From Chara braunii (taxonomy: Eukaryota; Streptophyta; Charophyceae; Charales; Characeae), in contig BFEA01000189.1 in the NCBI GenBank assembly GCA_003427395.1, forward strand, positions 2,352,666 through 2,386,781: a DNA stretch of 34,116 nt, in the 5' to 3' direction. How positions within the stretch are numbered: the stretch's first letter is position 1; every line of letters begins with the position of its first letter. The notes below the pieces were generated by a model that saw only the letters and a list, made by a program, of their open reading frames with translations, had not been told where the DNA came from and did not search any database. Positions 31,301 through 34,116 of the stretch are shown in pieces. Made by a program: the position numbers and the translations under genes.

Positions 31301-31768
31301 CTCAGAGTGCCAGCAATACAACGAGTATTGGGAAACAGGGTTCATCCGACGAACCCACTCCGAAGCAGAGCGTCGGGAGACCAGTCTCGGACTACGACCG
31401 TCCTCATCAGACTCTTAGACGTGCATTGGCCGACGACGGTACATGCGCTCTCAGAGAGATACTCATAGCGTTCCGCCTATACATCAGATAGTTCCCCGAC
31501 CCAGACCGCGAGATCGGCGATCGTCCCCATTCTGAGCTAAAACGGGACACTTGCACTTCTAACCCTGAAACTTGACGACGGAGATTTCAGTTCCGACCTA
31601 GGACTCCACCCCCACTTTCCTAAAATCCTTGGCACACCCCTCTTTGCACTTCCAGGCCCACTAGTACTCTGAAACAGGAAGTCGCGCTGGGCGTGAGGTT
31701 GGTATCGGCGCTGACACATGTCAAGACAAGGGATTGACAAGGGGCTCGACTCTTTAGTTCAACCGATC

Positions 31769-31788
31769 TGGCGATCCCGAGAAGGGGA
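31769..31788 (+). promoter_or_regulatory. Possible primer-binding site of the right-hand retroelement
   Basis: TGGCGATCCCGAGAAGGGGA lies just before the gag frame and resembles the TGGCGACTCC...GGGGAC-type sites found ahead of gag in many plant Ty3 elements. Several mismatches and no visible LTR partner keep this tentative. Confidence 0.35.
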
Positions 31789-31794
31789 CGGCCT

Positions 31795-33131
31795 GTGGAG
31801 AGAAACGCGCCGACACGTGAACCCGTGGTAACACGGAGCAGGTCTGCAGACAGATCGGCCGATGACATAATTGCTAATCAGGCACAAGGGGCAGTGAACC
31901 CCGCTGGCCCCGCGCCTCCACAACCGGCACGTATCCGAGCACCAGCAGCTCCGCCAAATCTATATTTGTTTGATCCTGCACATCATTTGGCAGGAGCATG
32001 GCTTGCCAGGCTCCGAGCACAAGAATACGACGACGATGAAGCCGGGATCAATATTCCGACCCGGTTAGGGGCGACGCCCACCATTGGTTTAGTACCTATG
32101 TATGGGTTGATCTCCCTACCTTTGAAAGAGACTTCCTTCACAGATTCGAACACATTCACCCCGAGCAAGCGTTCTTCATGATTAAGGACCGAGTGTAGAA
32201 GCCCCTCGAATCCATCGCAGAGTACCACAACAGATTTTACCGATTATTCGTAAAACCCCAGAGGGACGAAAAAGTGGGAAGGGATTTCTTCATAGACGAA
32301 CTCAAAAGTAGAGCGATACGGGCCAAATTGCGAAAGCGGTTTTCCCCCATCACCTTTACTATGACGCAGATTATGGACGCGGCTAAGGAAATGGAAAAGA
32401 AGTTCACCGCTAGCTTCCTCGAAGGGGAAAACCACGCTAGGGAAGGAGATTCGTCGGAACTATTTAGAGCAAAAATGAAATTAGCAGCGCTCTAGCACAA
32501 ATTCGAAAACATGGGTTTCGTGTCGGGCCCCGTTACCTACCTGGAACAGGTGGCAACCCAACGGCCTCCTCCCGATCAAAGTGCAGGACCCTCGGTGGCA
32601 AGAATACTTGTTCAGACACCTGCCTCGGCAGGAAAGGCAGACGATTCGAACGCGATATTAGATCTCGCACGCATGTTAGTTAGCCTCCTGCATGAAAGCA
32701 AAAAGGAACAACGTGAGTACAATTATACCCGAATGAAATCACTAATGCGCTTCATGCACCCCATTAATGTCCGTGCTGCCGTCTTCCCTACCAGAGCACC
32801 TGCTACAGCAGCAGCGCAAGCTGGTGTAAGTATGGCACCCAGAATAGACACATGTTACTCGTGTCACCAGCCCGACCATATGGCAAGAGACTGCTCCCAG
32901 CGGCAGGTACGGATAGGAGCAGCCCCTGCCGCGACAACTCACCTGGCTAACGGACCTGGACGGGTAGGGACGATGGTAGAAGAAACCGAAGGGGCAATAT
33001 CTGCATCGGTCACCACTGAAGAGGCCGCAAAACTTATCTCGCTCGATCAGTTTATACCCTTGGGATATCCAGGGCTGGGTATGATTGGGTCGATCCAGCC
33101 GGCGGACGAAGAACGAGAGGTCTCGGAATGA
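31795..33131 (+). pseudogene. gag: Ty3-type gag pseudogene with CCHC zinc knuckle
   Basis: The N-terminal part (31795-about 32105) includes NAPTREPVVTRSRSADRSAD and a Pro/Ala-rich stretch; no ATG is evident and a GTG lies at its start. After a frameshift near 32105 the capsid-like part reads VDLPTFERDFLHRFEHIHPE, then PLESIAEYHNRFYRLFVKPQ, the conserved gag core. TAG stops at 32196-32198 and 32493-32495 interrupt the frame. The zinc knuckle CYSCHQPDHMARDC is intact (32853-32894). The frame stops at TGA 33129-33131 but continues, in the same frame, into the protease. gag normally forms the particle and binds the RNA; this copy cannot. Confidence 0.8.
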
Positions 33132-33185
33132 AGACCATCCCCCAGTGAATCCGGTGGTCCTGCGTTCATTATCGGGGAGATCGAT

Positions 33186-33833
33186 ATGCTCGATATCGTT
33201 CGAGCAATAGATCACTGCATCCCACTCCCGATCGGACACCTTCTGTCCATATCGGAACAAGCTAACCATCACATGATGCAGCACAGTAAAGCCAATCGAA
33301 AACGGTTCGCTCTCGCCAAGCTCGCAACGGTAAAAGGGAAAGCCCTTGCGAAAAAAGCAAAACCTGACGCACCGGGAACCTCAGAATCCGTGCACCTGGG
33401 GCTCATTCAAAAAAGGAATCACTTTTTGCGTATCAAAGCCATTCCGTGGAAACCCGCGGAGTGTGACGTGGGAATCTGGGGAGTTCCCTATAATGCAATC
33501 ATCAATTCTGGAGAAGTCGTATTAGTCATATCCCTGCGAGTAGTAGAGAGGGCAGGGAGACAGAAAGATCTGATTCCACTTACTGAGGGAGACCTTTTGA
33601 TCCCCGCAGGCAAAGGAAAGATCCGAGCGGTCGAGAGAACGACAGATGCCGCTTTCAGACTGGGAAAAACCCACGCCTTCGGAGACATAGTGGTCCTCAA
33701 CGTAAACTCGTACGATGTACTTCTGGGACTACTCGCCGTAAACGCCCTTCAGGCTAACCTGGACTTTGAGCGACGGGTAGTAGTTCTCAAAAACACTGGT
33801 GGCAAGCCATACGCTGGACCCGGTTTCCAGTAG
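33186..33833 (+). pseudogene. Retroviral-type aspartic protease domain remnant of a Ty3-type element
   Basis: In the gag frame, IWGVPYNAIINSGEVVLVIS (33470s onward) aligns with the protease flap-strand block IDSGAS of plant Ty3 elements; the catalytic Asp is Asn (AAT at 33504-33506). FGDIVVLNVNSYDVLLGLLA corresponds to the conserved ILG-type C-terminal block. The first part (33186-33450) is Lys/Ala-rich and not recognised. The enzyme would cut the gag-pol polyprotein; loss of the Asp rules out activity. The frame ends at a TAG at 33831-33833. Confidence 0.75.
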
Positions 33834-34116
33834 GTGCTGCTCCCCGCCAATAGCTCAGATACTTGGTAAGGAAACTGGATGGGACGGTGGACCCGCCCAG
33901 CAGTGTTGTTTTTCAGAATTTGGAAGTGGGGGGAGCCAGGAAGAGAGAGCAGATATCTGGCGCCATGTTCAGGGTGAAGAGCCCCCCCCCTCCCAACCTC
34001 CTACTTAGTCAATCCCCTGGACCCCAGGGTAATCAATGCTGGCAGGATCGTACCACACTTTTCTGATGAAGATCCGAGGTTATTTGAAGGGGGAAAAAAA
34101 AAAGGTATGCAGCTAA

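Larger units (their letters stand above)
27602..31768. other. No recognisable gene; short repeats only
   Basis: About 4.2 kb without a protein or RNA gene that I can defend. A minus-strand open frame at 29215-29910 (231 codons, Arg/Lys-rich) has no recognisable domain. TATA-like CTATAAATT lies at about 29973 on the plus strand, with no gene placed behind it. A (CTA)n run lies near 27826. The final part presumably includes the LTR of the element starting at 31769, but its left end cannot be placed. Confidence 0.5.
31769..34116 (+). mobile_element. Decayed Ty3-type LTR retrotransposon, 5' part (gag-protease), runs off the window
   Basis: gag with a CCHC zinc knuckle is followed in the same frame by an aspartic-protease domain, the standard order of Ty3-type (Metaviridae-class) elements. 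RT and integrase would lie beyond the right edge. No frame is intact. After the protease a short block in another frame (INAGRIVPHFSDEDPRLFEG, about 34033-34092) continues towards the edge. Confidence 0.8.

Overview
The window looks like repeat-rich nuclear DNA of a streptophyte (plant or charophyte-type alga). The evidence is plant-style LTR-retrotransposon primer sites: one matches the 3' end of plant tRNA-Asp over 19 bases, and another matches the initiator-Met site with one mismatch. There are also long intergenic stretches, GA microsatellites, MITE-like insertions, a LINE of plant type and an intron-like interruption with a splice phase that fits. Chara is only a guess. No prokaryotic gene organisation, CRISPR array or intact tRNA/rRNA gene was seen.

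Layout. About 300-4227 (+) is a decayed LINE (endonuclease, reverse transcriptase, zinc-binding C-terminus). 4228-7920 holds nothing I can name apart from one exon-like stretch. About 8.2-11.7 kb is probably the LTR of an element primed by tRNA-Asp, with two internal repeat families and the primer site at 11713-11731; no coding remnant follows. 13473-15518 (-) is a broken DDE-type transposase-like gene whose predicted intron contains a GA run and a 51-bp satellite with one N. 15519-21315 (-) is a gag-only LTR element: 1.1-kb 5' LTR, primer site, long leader, gag with stops and frameshifts, no pol, and a 3' LTR cut to 179 bp where it meets the transposase. A 299-bp MITE with an 8-bp target duplication sits inside gag.

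The one intact long gene is at 22833-25751 (+). It is an uninterrupted 972-codon frame joining an Hsp70-type ATPase domain to a triosephosphate-isomerase-like domain through a low-complexity linker and a three-copy repeat. Key residues are missing in both domains, so the product looks like a double pseudoenzyme or a repurposed sensor or scaffold. Its 5' flank carries duplicated segments and a 19-bp palindrome.

26.5-27.6 kb holds short tandem repeats and an 884-bp foldback element. 27.6-31.7 kb has no recognisable gene. 31769-34116 (+) is the 5' part of a decayed Ty3-type gag-protease element running off the window.

Apart from the fusion gene, the coding remnants belong to mobile elements and do not form a pathway. 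Most of the stops that break them can be explained by C-to-T change, as expected for long-methylated plant transposons.
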